DNA of 64,000 nt, taken from assembly GCA_000227525.2 (NCBI GenBank), contig AGIG01000007.1:159987-223986 (forward strand). Reading direction: 5' to 3'. Numbering within the stretch: position 1 is the first letter of the stretch; the number at the start of each line of letters is the position of its first letter. The notes below the pieces were generated by a model. It was not told the DNA's origin, searched no databases, and saw only the letters and a program-made list of their open reading frames with translations. The translations under genes and the position numbers were made by a program. This DNA is from a gamma proteobacterium HIMB30 (lineage in GTDB: Bacteria > Pseudomonadota > Gammaproteobacteria > Pseudomonadales > Litorivicinaceae). Of this stretch, positions 57,070 through 64,000 are shown in pieces.

Positions 57070-57852
57070 TTACACCTCCCCAAACATGACTGCCGTCAGG
57101 AAAAAATCCAACCCAAGCACGGCCAACGAGGAATACACCACCGTTTTCGTTGTTGCGCGTGCGATTCCTTCGGATGTCGGAACCAAGTCATATCCCTGAT
57201 ACACCGCAATCCAGGTGACCACAACGGCGAACACCACCGACTTAATCATACCGTTGAACACATCATCAGAAAAATCCACTGACGCCTGCATGTTAGCCCA
57301 GAATGATCCTGAATCCACTCCGAGCCAACTCACACCCACAAGGGCCCCGCCCAAGCAACCAACACTCACAAAAATAAGGGACAGTATTGGTAGGCTAATC
57401 ACGCCTGCCCAAAATCTTGGAGCCACCACACGTCGCAGCGGATCGACACCAATCATCTCAAGACTGGCAAGTTGCTCGGTGGCCTTCATCAATCCGATCT
57501 CAGCGGTCAGTGCTGAGCCGGCACGACCGGCAAAGAGAAGCGCCGTGACAACGGGTCCTAATTCTCGGGTTAATGACAAAGCGACCATTTGTCCAAGGGC
57601 TTGTTCGCTGCCGTAATCCGTCAAAATCGTATAACCCTGCAATCCAAGGACCATTCCGATGAATAAACCGCTCACGATGATAATACTCAGTGATAACACA
57701 CCAACCACATGGATTTGATCAATCGTTAAACGCCAGTGAACACCGACATTTGATCGACCAAAAATGGCCTGCATTAGAATCAATGTCGCGCGGCCCAAAT
57801 CAGAGAGTTGTGACAGCGTCGATCTGCCAACACCTGCAATCCAATTCATCAT
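57070..57852 (-). CDS. mlaE: Mla phospholipid transporter permease MlaE
   Basis: The 260-residue permease has five or six predicted helices and the MlaE motifs [25 protein letters not shown] in pieces, [23 protein letters not shown], and a late [20 protein letters not shown]. It pairs with the MlaF ATPase. It overlaps mlaF by four bases. Confidence 0.97.
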   Translation of the reverse strand: MMNWIAGVGRSTLSQLSDLGRATLILMQAIFGRSNVGVHWRLTIDQIHVVGVLSLSIIIVSGLFIGMVLGLQGYTILTDYGSEQALGQMVALSLTRELGPVVTALLFAGRAGSALTAEIGLMKATEQLASLEMIGVDPLRRVVAPRFWAGVISLPILSLIFVSVGCLGGALVGVSWLGVDSGSFWANMQASVDFSDDVFNGMIKSVVFAVVVTWIAVYQGYDLVPTSEGIARATTKTVVYSSLAVLGLDFFLTAVMFGEV

Positions 57853-58664
57853 GACACTGAATCCTCAAGTGATGGCGCGGGAAAATGGAAACGTACCGGG
57901 CCGTCTGGACTGCCATGAAGAAACTGCTGTACCAATGGATCGTCCGATGCCTGCATCACATCTGGTGAACCCTGAAATGCGACTCGATTGTTTGCAATCA
58001 TGATCACATGATCCGCAATCGACAGTGTCTCCTGCAAATCATGCGAGACCACCAACGAGGTCAAGCCAAGCGCCTGATTCAATTGTTTGACCAACGAGAG
58101 CAAAACACCAAGACCAATCGGGTCCTGCCCAACGAACGGCTCGTCGTACATGATCATTTCAGGATCCAGTGCGATCGCTCGTGCGAGAGCAACCCGCCGT
58201 TGCATCCCACCAGAGAGCTCTGATGGCATCAAATCAACCGCACCGCGAAGACCAACGGCCTCCAACTTCATCAGAACCACTAAGCGAATCAAATCGTCAT
58301 CGAGATTCGTATGCACACGGAGCGGAAACGCGACATTTTCGAAGACGCTCAATTCAGCAAACAGCGCACCCGACTGAAACAGCATTCCCATCCGTTTCCT
58401 CAAGTCGAACAGGGCTGCGCGTTTGAGCGACTGGACTGACAACCCATCAACACAGACGTCACCAGCTTCAGGTTTCAGCTGCCCACCGATCAAGCGCAGT
58501 AGTGTCGTTTTCCCAGTCCCAGAAGGGCCAACGATCGCTGTGATTTTTCCTCGAGGGACTGAAGCCGTCAGACCATCGTAAATCACACGTTGGTCGCGAC
58601 GAAAAACAACATCTCTAATCTCAACAAAGGCTTCTGTTGTCACAATCGATTGGTTTCGCTTCAT
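57849..58664 (-). CDS. mlaF: Mla phospholipid transporter ATP-binding protein MlaF
   Basis: The 271-residue ABC ATPase has Walker [10 protein letters not shown], the signature [14 protein letters not shown], Walker [14 protein letters not shown] and H-loop SHDLQET. It heads the mlaFEDCB-ibaG-murA-his operon. It is divergent from the Ca/Na antiporter gene; the 77-base gap between must hold both promoters, but I see no convincing boxes there. Confidence 0.97.
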   Translation of the reverse strand: MKRNQSIVTTEAFVEIRDVVFRRDQRVIYDGLTASVPRGKITAIVGPSGTGKTTLLRLIGGQLKPEAGDVCVDGLSVQSLKRAALFDLRKRMGMLFQSGALFAELSVFENVAFPLRVHTNLDDDLIRLVVLMKLEAVGLRGAVDLMPSELSGGMQRRVALARAIALDPEMIMYDEPFVGQDPIGLGVLLSLVKQLNQALGLTSLVVSHDLQETLSIADHVIMIANNRVAFQGSPDVMQASDDPLVQQFLHGSPDGPVRFHFPAPSLEDSVS

Positions 58665-58741
58665 TCAAATAATCTGGCGCTGAGTGTAGCAGAGCTTCGC
58701 CACAACATGTTTAATGTCGCATTACGTTCGGGAGTCTTCAC

Positions 58742-59683
58742 ATGATTTGGGCCACGGTTGCCGTCGTTCTGGGTATCGCACTGACCGTCATTAGCGCAGA
58801 CAAATTTGTTGAGGGCGCAGCAAGCCTCGCTTCACGACTTGGCATGAGCCATTTTCTGATTGGGCTCACCATTGTTTCCATTGGCACATCGGCACCCGAG
58901 CTACTGGTATCCGCTGTCGCAGCCTTCGATGGCAGTCCCGGGCTTGCGCTCGGGAATGCACTTGGCTCAAACATCACCAACATCGCAATGGTGCTTGGGG
59001 TCACAGCCTGTATCTTCCCGCTACTTGTTCCAAGACTCTTAGTGCGACGTGAACTGCCGTTACTGATTTTTATCTGTCTCTGCATCTATGCATTAGCGGC
59101 TCGAGGCACGTATGACTTGTGGGCGGGAATGGCTCTGGTAGCGACACTGCCCATCGTGCTGTATCAGCTCATGAAAGACGAAGCGCAGATCACTGAAGAA
59201 ACAGAAATCTCCGAGTTGTCGCTACCCATGTCCTTGATCCTGACCATTGGTGGGCTGTTGGTCTTGCTTGGTAGCTCTAAAGCGTTGGTCTGGGGAGCCA
59301 CTGAAATCGCGCGTTTTTTTGGCGTCTCTGAACTCATCATCGGGCTGACAATCGTTGCCATCGGAACCTCACTCCCTGAACTCGCAGCATCCATTGCGTC
59401 TGCTCTGAAAAACAAAACCGACATGGCACTTGGAACAGTCATTGGCTCAAATTTCTTCAATTTCTTAGGTGTTATCGGCATTGCTGCCATGATCTCACCC
59501 TTCATAATCGAAGCAGATGTATTCACTCGAGACCTTCCTTGGACTCTCGGTCTGACCATCCTTTTGTGGCTTCTCGCCCGCTATGGATCACAGGGAACGC
59601 TCAATCGATCACACGGAATCCTTTTGATTCTGCTGTACCTAGGCTATCTTTGGCACATCAGTGCAACGATCGTGCCGAATTAA
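58742..59683 (+). CDS. yrbG: Calcium/sodium antiporter family protein (YrbG)
   Basis: The 313-residue membrane protein has about ten helices and the two inverted alpha repeats of the CaCA family: IGTSAPELLVSAVA and IGTSLPELAASIAS. Position upstream of kdsD matches E. coli yrbG. The transported ion is inferred from the family. Its stop overlaps kdsD by one base (TAATG). Confidence 0.93.
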   Translation: MIWATVAVVLGIALTVISADKFVEGAASLASRLGMSHFLIGLTIVSIGTSAPELLVSAVAAFDGSPGLALGNALGSNITNIAMVLGVTACIFPLLVPRLLVRRELPLLIFICLCIYALAARGTYDLWAGMALVATLPIVLYQLMKDEAQITEETEISELSLPMSLILTIGGLLVLLGSSKALVWGATEIARFFGVSELIIGLTIVAIGTSLPELAASIASALKNKTDMALGTVIGSNFFNFLGVIGIAAMISPFIIEADVFTRDLPWTLGLTILLWLLARYGSQGTLNRSHGILLILLYLGYLWHISATIVPN

Positions 59684-60642
59684 TGAGCTTTATCGAATCC
59701 GCGAAACGTACCATCCGACTCGAATCCCAGGCGATCGCCCAGTTAGCCGAACAACTGAACCACGACTTCAGTAGTGCCTGTGAACTCTGTCTGCATTGCG
59801 AAGGCCGGATCGTCGTCACGGGGATGGGCAAATCAGGTCATATCGCAAGTAAAATCGCTGCAACGCTCGCCTCAACTGGGACTCCAGCTTTCTTTATGCA
59901 CCCAGCAGAAGCCTCACATGGTGATCTGGGGATGCTCACATCAAAAGATGTTGTACTTGCGTTATCGAACAGTGGGACCTCGGCCGAAATTGTTTTACTG
60001 CTTCCACTGATGCAACGGCTCGGGACACCATTGATCAGCCTGACCAGCGATGCAAACTCAACACTTGCTCGAGCATCCGATGCACATTTACTGGTCTCTG
60101 TTGCCGAGGAGGCCTGCCCACTGAATCTGGCACCCACCTCGAGTACAACAGCTGCGCTGGTGATGGGTGATGCGCTAGCGATTGCGTTACTCGAAGCGAA
60201 AGGGTTTTCACATGAAGATTTTGCGTTCAGTCATCCAGGCGGCGCACTCGGACGCAAACTCTTATTGAAAGTTGATGACATCATGCATACCGGTGAGTCT
60301 CTCCCATCGGTCTCTGAGGCCGCAACTGTGTCAGAGGCACTGCTTGAAATGACCGCCAAACGGCTTGGCTTCACAACTGTTTTAACTGACGACGGCCAGT
60401 TGATTGGCGTGTTTTCAGACGGTGACCTGCGCCGGGCCATCGAGGCGGGACATGACCTCAGAGATCGACAGATTCGGAATCTGATGACGCAGGGTGGCGC
60501 GACAATCGAACGCGGAGCCTTGGCTGCAATGGCTGTCCGCATCATGCAGGACAAACGGATCAATGCGATTGTCGTGGTCGACAACGGATTACCGGTCGGT
60601 GTGCTCAATATGCATGACCTGTTGCAAGCAGGGGTTGTATGA
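59683..60642 (+). CDS. kdsD: Arabinose-5-phosphate isomerase
   Basis: The 319-residue enzyme makes arabinose-5-phosphate for KDO. An N-terminal SIS domain has GMGKSGHIASKIAATLASTGTPAFF in pieces and AEASHGDLGML; two CBS domains follow (about 205-319). ATG 59683 is chosen because the conserved start falls there and it overlaps the antiporter stop. It overlaps kdsC by four bases. Confidence 0.96.
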   Translation: MSFIESAKRTIRLESQAIAQLAEQLNHDFSSACELCLHCEGRIVVTGMGKSGHIASKIAATLASTGTPAFFMHPAEASHGDLGMLTSKDVVLALSNSGTSAEIVLLLPLMQRLGTPLISLTSDANSTLARASDAHLLVSVAEEACPLNLAPTSSTTAALVMGDALAIALLEAKGFSHEDFAFSHPGGALGRKLLLKVDDIMHTGESLPSVSEAATVSEALLEMTAKRLGFTTVLTDDGQLIGVFSDGDLRRAIEAGHDLRDRQIRNLMTQGGATIERGALAAMAVRIMQDKRINAIVVVDNGLPVGVLNMHDLLQAGVV

Positions 60643-61151
60643 GCGCGAAAACGGTACAGCTCATGGCATTCGATGTTGACGGAGTGTTTACAGACGGCAC
60701 GCTCTATTACGGTATCGAGGGCGATGCTCTGAAAGCCTTTAACATCTTAGACGGGCTTGGGTTAAAGCTCCTGCAAAAAGCGGGCATCAAAACCGCAATC
60801 ATCACTGGCCGGCAATCACTAATGGTTGAGCGACGCTTTTCAGAACTGGGAGTCGATTTCATTATCCAGGGTCGCGAAGACAAAGGACATGCACTTCAAC
60901 AACTCGCCGACCAACTCTCGCTCCAGCATCAAGAAGTGGGGTATATGGGAGACGACTTCCCTGACCTGACAACACGCGATCGTGCTGATTTCTTTGCAAC
61001 GGTGCCAAATGCACCTGCACAAGTTCAACACGCTGCGTCGTTCGTCACAGTGAAATCAGGAGGTCATGGTGCGGTGCGTGAGCTCTGTGAGTTCTTGCTC
61101 CAATCACAAGGCGTCGATCCGCTGAGGCTCTATCAAGGGGACCCATCGTGA
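60639..61151 (+). CDS. kdsC: 3-deoxy-D-manno-octulosonate 8-phosphate phosphatase
   Basis: The 170-residue HAD phosphatase has the nucleophile motif DVDGVFTDG, a GRQS motif II region and GDDFPDL motif IV. It is the tetrameric C0-type KdsC. Overlaps kdsD and lptC by four bases each (ATGA, GTGA). Confidence 0.96.
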   Translation: MSAKTVQLMAFDVDGVFTDGTLYYGIEGDALKAFNILDGLGLKLLQKAGIKTAIITGRQSLMVERRFSELGVDFIIQGREDKGHALQQLADQLSLQHQEVGYMGDDFPDLTTRDRADFFATVPNAPAQVQHAASFVTVKSGGHGAVRELCEFLLQSQGVDPLRLYQGDPS

Positions 61152-61750
61152 GCAACTGGTGGCAACTATTCCTCAACTCACTGGGCTGGGGACGCGCAGC
61201 TGGGATCGCACTTGGAATTGTATTCGTCGTGATTGGACTTTCCAAACCCATCACAAAAACAACGCTCGATCCGACGCTCAAAGAAATTGCCGACCTGCGC
61301 CCTGATGCATTCATGGAGGGGGTCCATCAACGCCAATTTGACGCGAACGGACAACTCGAGACAACGCTCGTGGCAACCAGCCTTCTCGATTTTGGTGATC
61401 GCGCAAATGCGGAACTTGTCGACCCTCAGCTTTGGCTCGAGCGCCCACCGGCAACTTGGTATATTGAAGGTGACCGAGGCGAATTAACTGCCGACCGAAA
61501 TCGACTGCATCTCACGGATAACGTGATTGCCAATCGATTCGAAGACGGCAAAGACCCATGGCGCCTGAGTGGGGAAACCCTCAACTGGGACCAGACAACC
61601 GATCTCGTCACATCCAAAACCACGACCAAATTGGTCCAAGGCGAATCAAAGAGCATTGGTGATGAACTCGTCATGAATCTCAACACCAATGAATACACCC
61701 TAGGAGAAAATGTGAGGACACAATGGCGAAGCGCTACTTCATCGCAATAA
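61148..61750 (+). CDS. lptC: LPS export protein LptC
   Basis: The 200-residue bitopic protein has one N-terminal membrane helix (about 17-35) and a periplasmic beta-jellyroll that takes LPS from LptBFG to LptA. Homology is low but the architecture and position are typical. It starts with GTG in the kdsC stop (GTGA) and overlaps lptA by 28 bases. Confidence 0.9.
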   Translation: MSNWWQLFLNSLGWGRAAGIALGIVFVVIGLSKPITKTTLDPTLKEIADLRPDAFMEGVHQRQFDANGQLETTLVATSLLDFGDRANAELVDPQLWLERPPATWYIEGDRGELTADRNRLHLTDNVIANRFEDGKDPWRLSGETLNWDQTTDLVTSKTTTKLVQGESKSIGDELVMNLNTNEYTLGENVRTQWRSATSSQ

Positions 61751-62211
61751 TCTGGCTGATCGCACCCTCAGTTTTTGCACTTCCCGAGGATCGTGATCAA
61801 CCGATTGAAATCGCTGCCGATAACGCAGTCATCAACGAAAAACAGAATCAAGCGGAGTACACAGGCGCTGTTCTCGTGACGCAAGGCACACTGAAGCTCG
61901 AGGGTGAACTCGTCAATCTGAAAACCAATGAAGCTGGTGAGGTTGAAACTTTTGTCTCCAAAGGACAGCCAGCACGCTTTGAAAACTTACGTCGAAAAAC
62001 AGATAAAGAGCCAGTCCGCGGTCGCGCATTGACCATTGAATACTCATACGACACCGATCAAGTGGTCTTGACTGGCGATGCAGAGATCACCACAGAAGAT
62101 TCTGAATTTTCAGGCCCCGAAATCACATATGACCTCAGCACCGGGGAAGTCACTGCATCCGGGAGTCGCTCTAAACGTGTCAATATGACCATGCAACCGA
62201 AGAAGAAATGA
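61723..62211 (+). CDS. lptA: LPS export protein LptA
   Basis: The 162-residue periplasmic protein has a signal peptide (about 1-19, ending SVFA) and the OstA-like jellyroll with [21 protein letters not shown] in pieces and [21 protein letters not shown]. It bridges the periplasm as an LPS conduit. It overlaps lptC by 28 bases and lptB by four. Confidence 0.95.
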   Translation: MAKRYFIAIIWLIAPSVFALPEDRDQPIEIAADNAVINEKQNQAEYTGAVLVTQGTLKLEGELVNLKTNEAGEVETFVSKGQPARFENLRRKTDKEPVRGRALTIEYSYDTDQVVLTGDAEITTEDSEFSGPEITYDLSTGEVTASGSRSKRVNMTMQPKKK

Positions 62212-62945
62212 CAGATCTTATCGCTCGACATTTGAAGAAAGCGTACAAGGGACGAGAAGTTGTCTCTGATTTGTCGATGACTGTAAGCCCCGGTGAAATT
62301 GTGGGTCTGCTCGGCCCAAACGGCGCAGGTAAAACAACAAGTTTTTACATGATCGTTGGTCTGGTCACGCAAGACGCTGGTCAAATCTCGATCGGTAGTC
62401 AAGATATCACACGCACCCCTATGCATGGACGCGCGAAAGCAGGTCTTGGATACCTCCCTCAAGAGGCCTCAGTCTTTCGAAAACTCAGTGTGTCGGATAA
62501 CTTGATGGCGATTCTCGAATTACGTTCTGACTTATCGAAAAATGATCGGCAACAAGAACGCGAGCGTCTGCTGGATGAATTTCACCTTGGGCATCTCTCA
62601 TCGACCAAAGGGATGGCTCTGTCTGGCGGTGAGCGACGTCGCGTTGAAATCGCTCGGGCGCTGTGTTCGGCTCCCAAATTTATGCTGTTGGATGAACCAT
62701 TTGCCGGCGTCGATCCGATTTCTGTGGCTGATATTCAAGACATTATTAAACACCTGGCTGAGCGAGAAATTGGTGTATTGATCACTGATCACAACGTGCG
62801 CGAAACGCTTGGTATTTGCCATCGTGGGTACATTGTCAACGCAGGTCGGGTCCTGGCAGAAGGTCCACCGGCGAGCCTATTGGCGAACCAGGATGTGCGT
62901 AAAGTCTATCTTGGTGAACAATTTACGATGACGCTTCCCGAATGA
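62208..62945 (+). CDS. lptB: LPS export ATP-binding protein LptB
   Basis: The 245-residue ABC ATPase powers LPS extraction. It has Walker [15 protein letters not shown]-loop [13 protein letters not shown], signature [15 protein letters not shown], Walker [12 protein letters not shown] and H-loop [10 protein letters not shown]. It overlaps rpoN by four bases (ATGA). Confidence 0.98.
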   Translation: MTDLIARHLKKAYKGREVVSDLSMTVSPGEIVGLLGPNGAGKTTSFYMIVGLVTQDAGQISIGSQDITRTPMHGRAKAGLGYLPQEASVFRKLSVSDNLMAILELRSDLSKNDRQQERERLLDEFHLGHLSSTKGMALSGGERRRVEIARALCSAPKFMLLDEPFAGVDPISVADIQDIIKHLAEREIGVLITDHNVRETLGICHRGYIVNAGRVLAEGPPASLLANQDVRKVYLGEQFTMTLPE

Positions 62946-64000
62946 AACAGGCGCTGCAACTCAAAATCGGGCAAAGCCTGACGATGACGCCGCAATTGCA
63001 GCAGGCGATCAAACTGCTGCAGATGTCGACGCTTGACCTACAACAAGAAATCTCGCGCGCACTTGAAGAGAACCCCTTGCTTGAACGCGAAGATGAGATC
63101 GAGCAACCACTCGAGCCCACTGATCATGCGATTCGCGAACAAGAGACTCCGCTCGAATCCGTTGAAGTTGCAGTCGAGACCGATTGGTCAGACACCAATC
63201 ATTTTGACTTAAACCGGCCGATGACTCGAACAGCATCTGACGATGAATACGACAGTTTCGAAAATCGAACATCTGAGGCCCTTACACTTTCTGATCACTT
63301 GCTGTGGCAACTGAATCTAATGCCTTTGACCGAGCGCGACATGCTGATCGCGCGGGTGTTGATTGATTCAATCGATGCCGATGGATTCCTCGATGCCGAC
63401 CTTGAAGAAATTACCGAGGCGTTGGGTGAGGAGCTCGAGGAGCTCGAACTGGATGAGGTTGAGTGTGTGCTTCATCAAATTCAACGACTGGATCCTGTCG
63501 GAGTCGGTGCCCGCGGAATTGCCGAATCACTTGCGATTCAGTTGGCTGCACTCGGTTTACTCGGCGGCGACGTTTCACTGCCTCTATCCCTGGTCCAAAA
63601 CCATCTTGATTTATTGACCAAGAAAGATCGTGCTGGACTCAAGCGCGTCTTGAAATGCACAGATGACGCCTTGGACCTCGCACTGGAATTGATTCGATCG
63701 CTGGATCCAAAACCAGGCAGTCACATTGGCAGTAGCGAACCTGAGTATGTCACACCCGATCTCATTGTGCGTCGCAGCGAAGAAGGCTGGGTTGTAGAAC
63801 TCAACCCCGACGCCTTACCTCGTGTCGGCATCAATCAGACGTATCAGAATTACATCAAGTCAGGTGACAAAAGCGAAACCAATGACTACCTCAAAAACCA
63901 ACTTCAAGAAGCTCGCTGGTTCGTCAAAAGTCTGAAATCTCGTGCAGAAACGCTACTCAAAGTCGGTACTTGTATTGTCGAAGAGCAAATCGAGTTCTTT
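62942..64000 (+). CDS. rpoN: RNA polymerase sigma-54 factor, 3' end outside window
   Basis: The frame is open from ATG 62942 to the window edge (about 353 residues). Region I is [28 protein letters not shown] in pieces, then an acidic region II (about 50-120), and the core-binding region with [11 protein letters not shown] and LDPKPGS. The C-terminal helix-turn-helix and RpoN box would lie beyond 64000. It overlaps lptB by four bases, the usual order. Confidence 0.97.
   Translation, partial: MKQALQLKIGQSLTMTPQLQQAIKLLQMSTLDLQQEISRALEENPLLEREDEIEQPLEPTDHAIREQETPLESVEVAVETDWSDTNHFDLNRPMTRTASDDEYDSFENRTSEALTLSDHLLWQLNLMPLTERDMLIARVLIDSIDADGFLDADLEEITEALGEELEELELDEVECVLHQIQRLDPVGVGARGIAESLAIQLAALGLLGGDVSLPLSLVQNHLDLLTKKDRAGLKRVLKCTDDALDLALELIRSLDPKPGSHIGSSEPEYVTPDLIVRRSEEGWVVELNPDALPRVGINQTYQNYIKSGDKSETNDYLKNQLQEARWFVKSLKSRAETLLKVGTCIVEEQIEFF

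Overview
The window looks like one stretch of a gammaproteobacterial chromosome. It is compact, with intergenic gaps nearly all under 200 bases, and its gene order is typical of the group: rsmI-rnpB-mraZ followed by the dcw cluster, secA next to lpxC, sspAB-petCBA-rpsI-rplM-zapE, and murA-ibaG-mla-kds-lpt-rpoN. It carries lipid A, Lpt and Mla genes, so the cell has a Gram-negative outer membrane. The cytochrome bc1 complex, ornithine-lipid genes and an Lhr/ligase repair cassette suggest a free-living aerobe, perhaps a marine Oceanospirillales/Pseudomonadales relative; that assignment is inference. I see no tRNA, rRNA, insertion sequence, phage gene or CRISPR array.

Layout. (1) 1-5547, plus strand: a four-gene DNA-repair operon (MBL-fold exonuclease, ATP-dependent ligase, Lhr helicase, PdeM phosphoesterase). 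(2) 5581-9515, plus strand: two little-known small proteins, folM, nadC, an HNH nuclease and an asparaginase-II-family protein. (3) 9495-12880: a divergent lipid island, with olsB-olsA on the minus strand and a GT4 glycosyltransferase plus a PAP2 phosphatase on the plus strand. The region between them contains two PhoB-box-like arrays facing opposite ways. (4) 12851-14988: a DCC protein, then a C-terminal pilin fragment abutting head to head a C-terminal prepilin-peptidase fragment, followed by coaE and yacG. This looks like the scar of a deletion that removed pilB, pilC and the 5' ends of pilA and pilD. (5) 14982-19872, minus strand: a MutT/TMP-synthase-like fusion, argJ and secA; dciA diverges from secA. 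(6) 20328-37556, minus strand: lpxC and the full division and cell-wall cluster back to mraZ, with a MraZ-box promoter. (7) 37811-39017, minus strand: RNase P RNA and rsmI. (8) 39067-42220, plus strand: lpoA, a DiaA-like SIS protein and dolP. (9) 42217-49285: sspB, sspA, petCBA, rpsI, rplM, zapE and a hydrolase on the minus strand, with zapG divergent. (10) 49286-58664: a Nif3-like protein, degS/algW on the plus strand, then hisC-hisD-hisG-murA-ibaG-mlaB-mlaC-mlaD-mlaE-mlaF on the minus strand. (11) 58742-64000, plus strand: a Ca/Na antiporter, kdsD, kdsC, lptC, lptA, lptB and the first part of rpoN, which runs off the window.

Most of the window builds the envelope: peptidoglycan precursors (murA, murC-G, mraY, ddl), septation (ftsL, I, W, Q, A, Z, zapE, zapG), lipid A and KDO supply (lpxC, kdsD, kdsC), LPS export (lptCAB), phospholipid retrograde transport (mla) and penicillin-binding-protein activation (lpoA). 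Genes within operons usually overlap by 1-30 bases, which implies translational coupling. Several convergent pairs overlap at their 3' ends. The least expected signals are the bidirectional Pho-like promoter of the lipid island, the type IV pilus scar, and a perfect 13-bp hairpin inside a small unknown gene.
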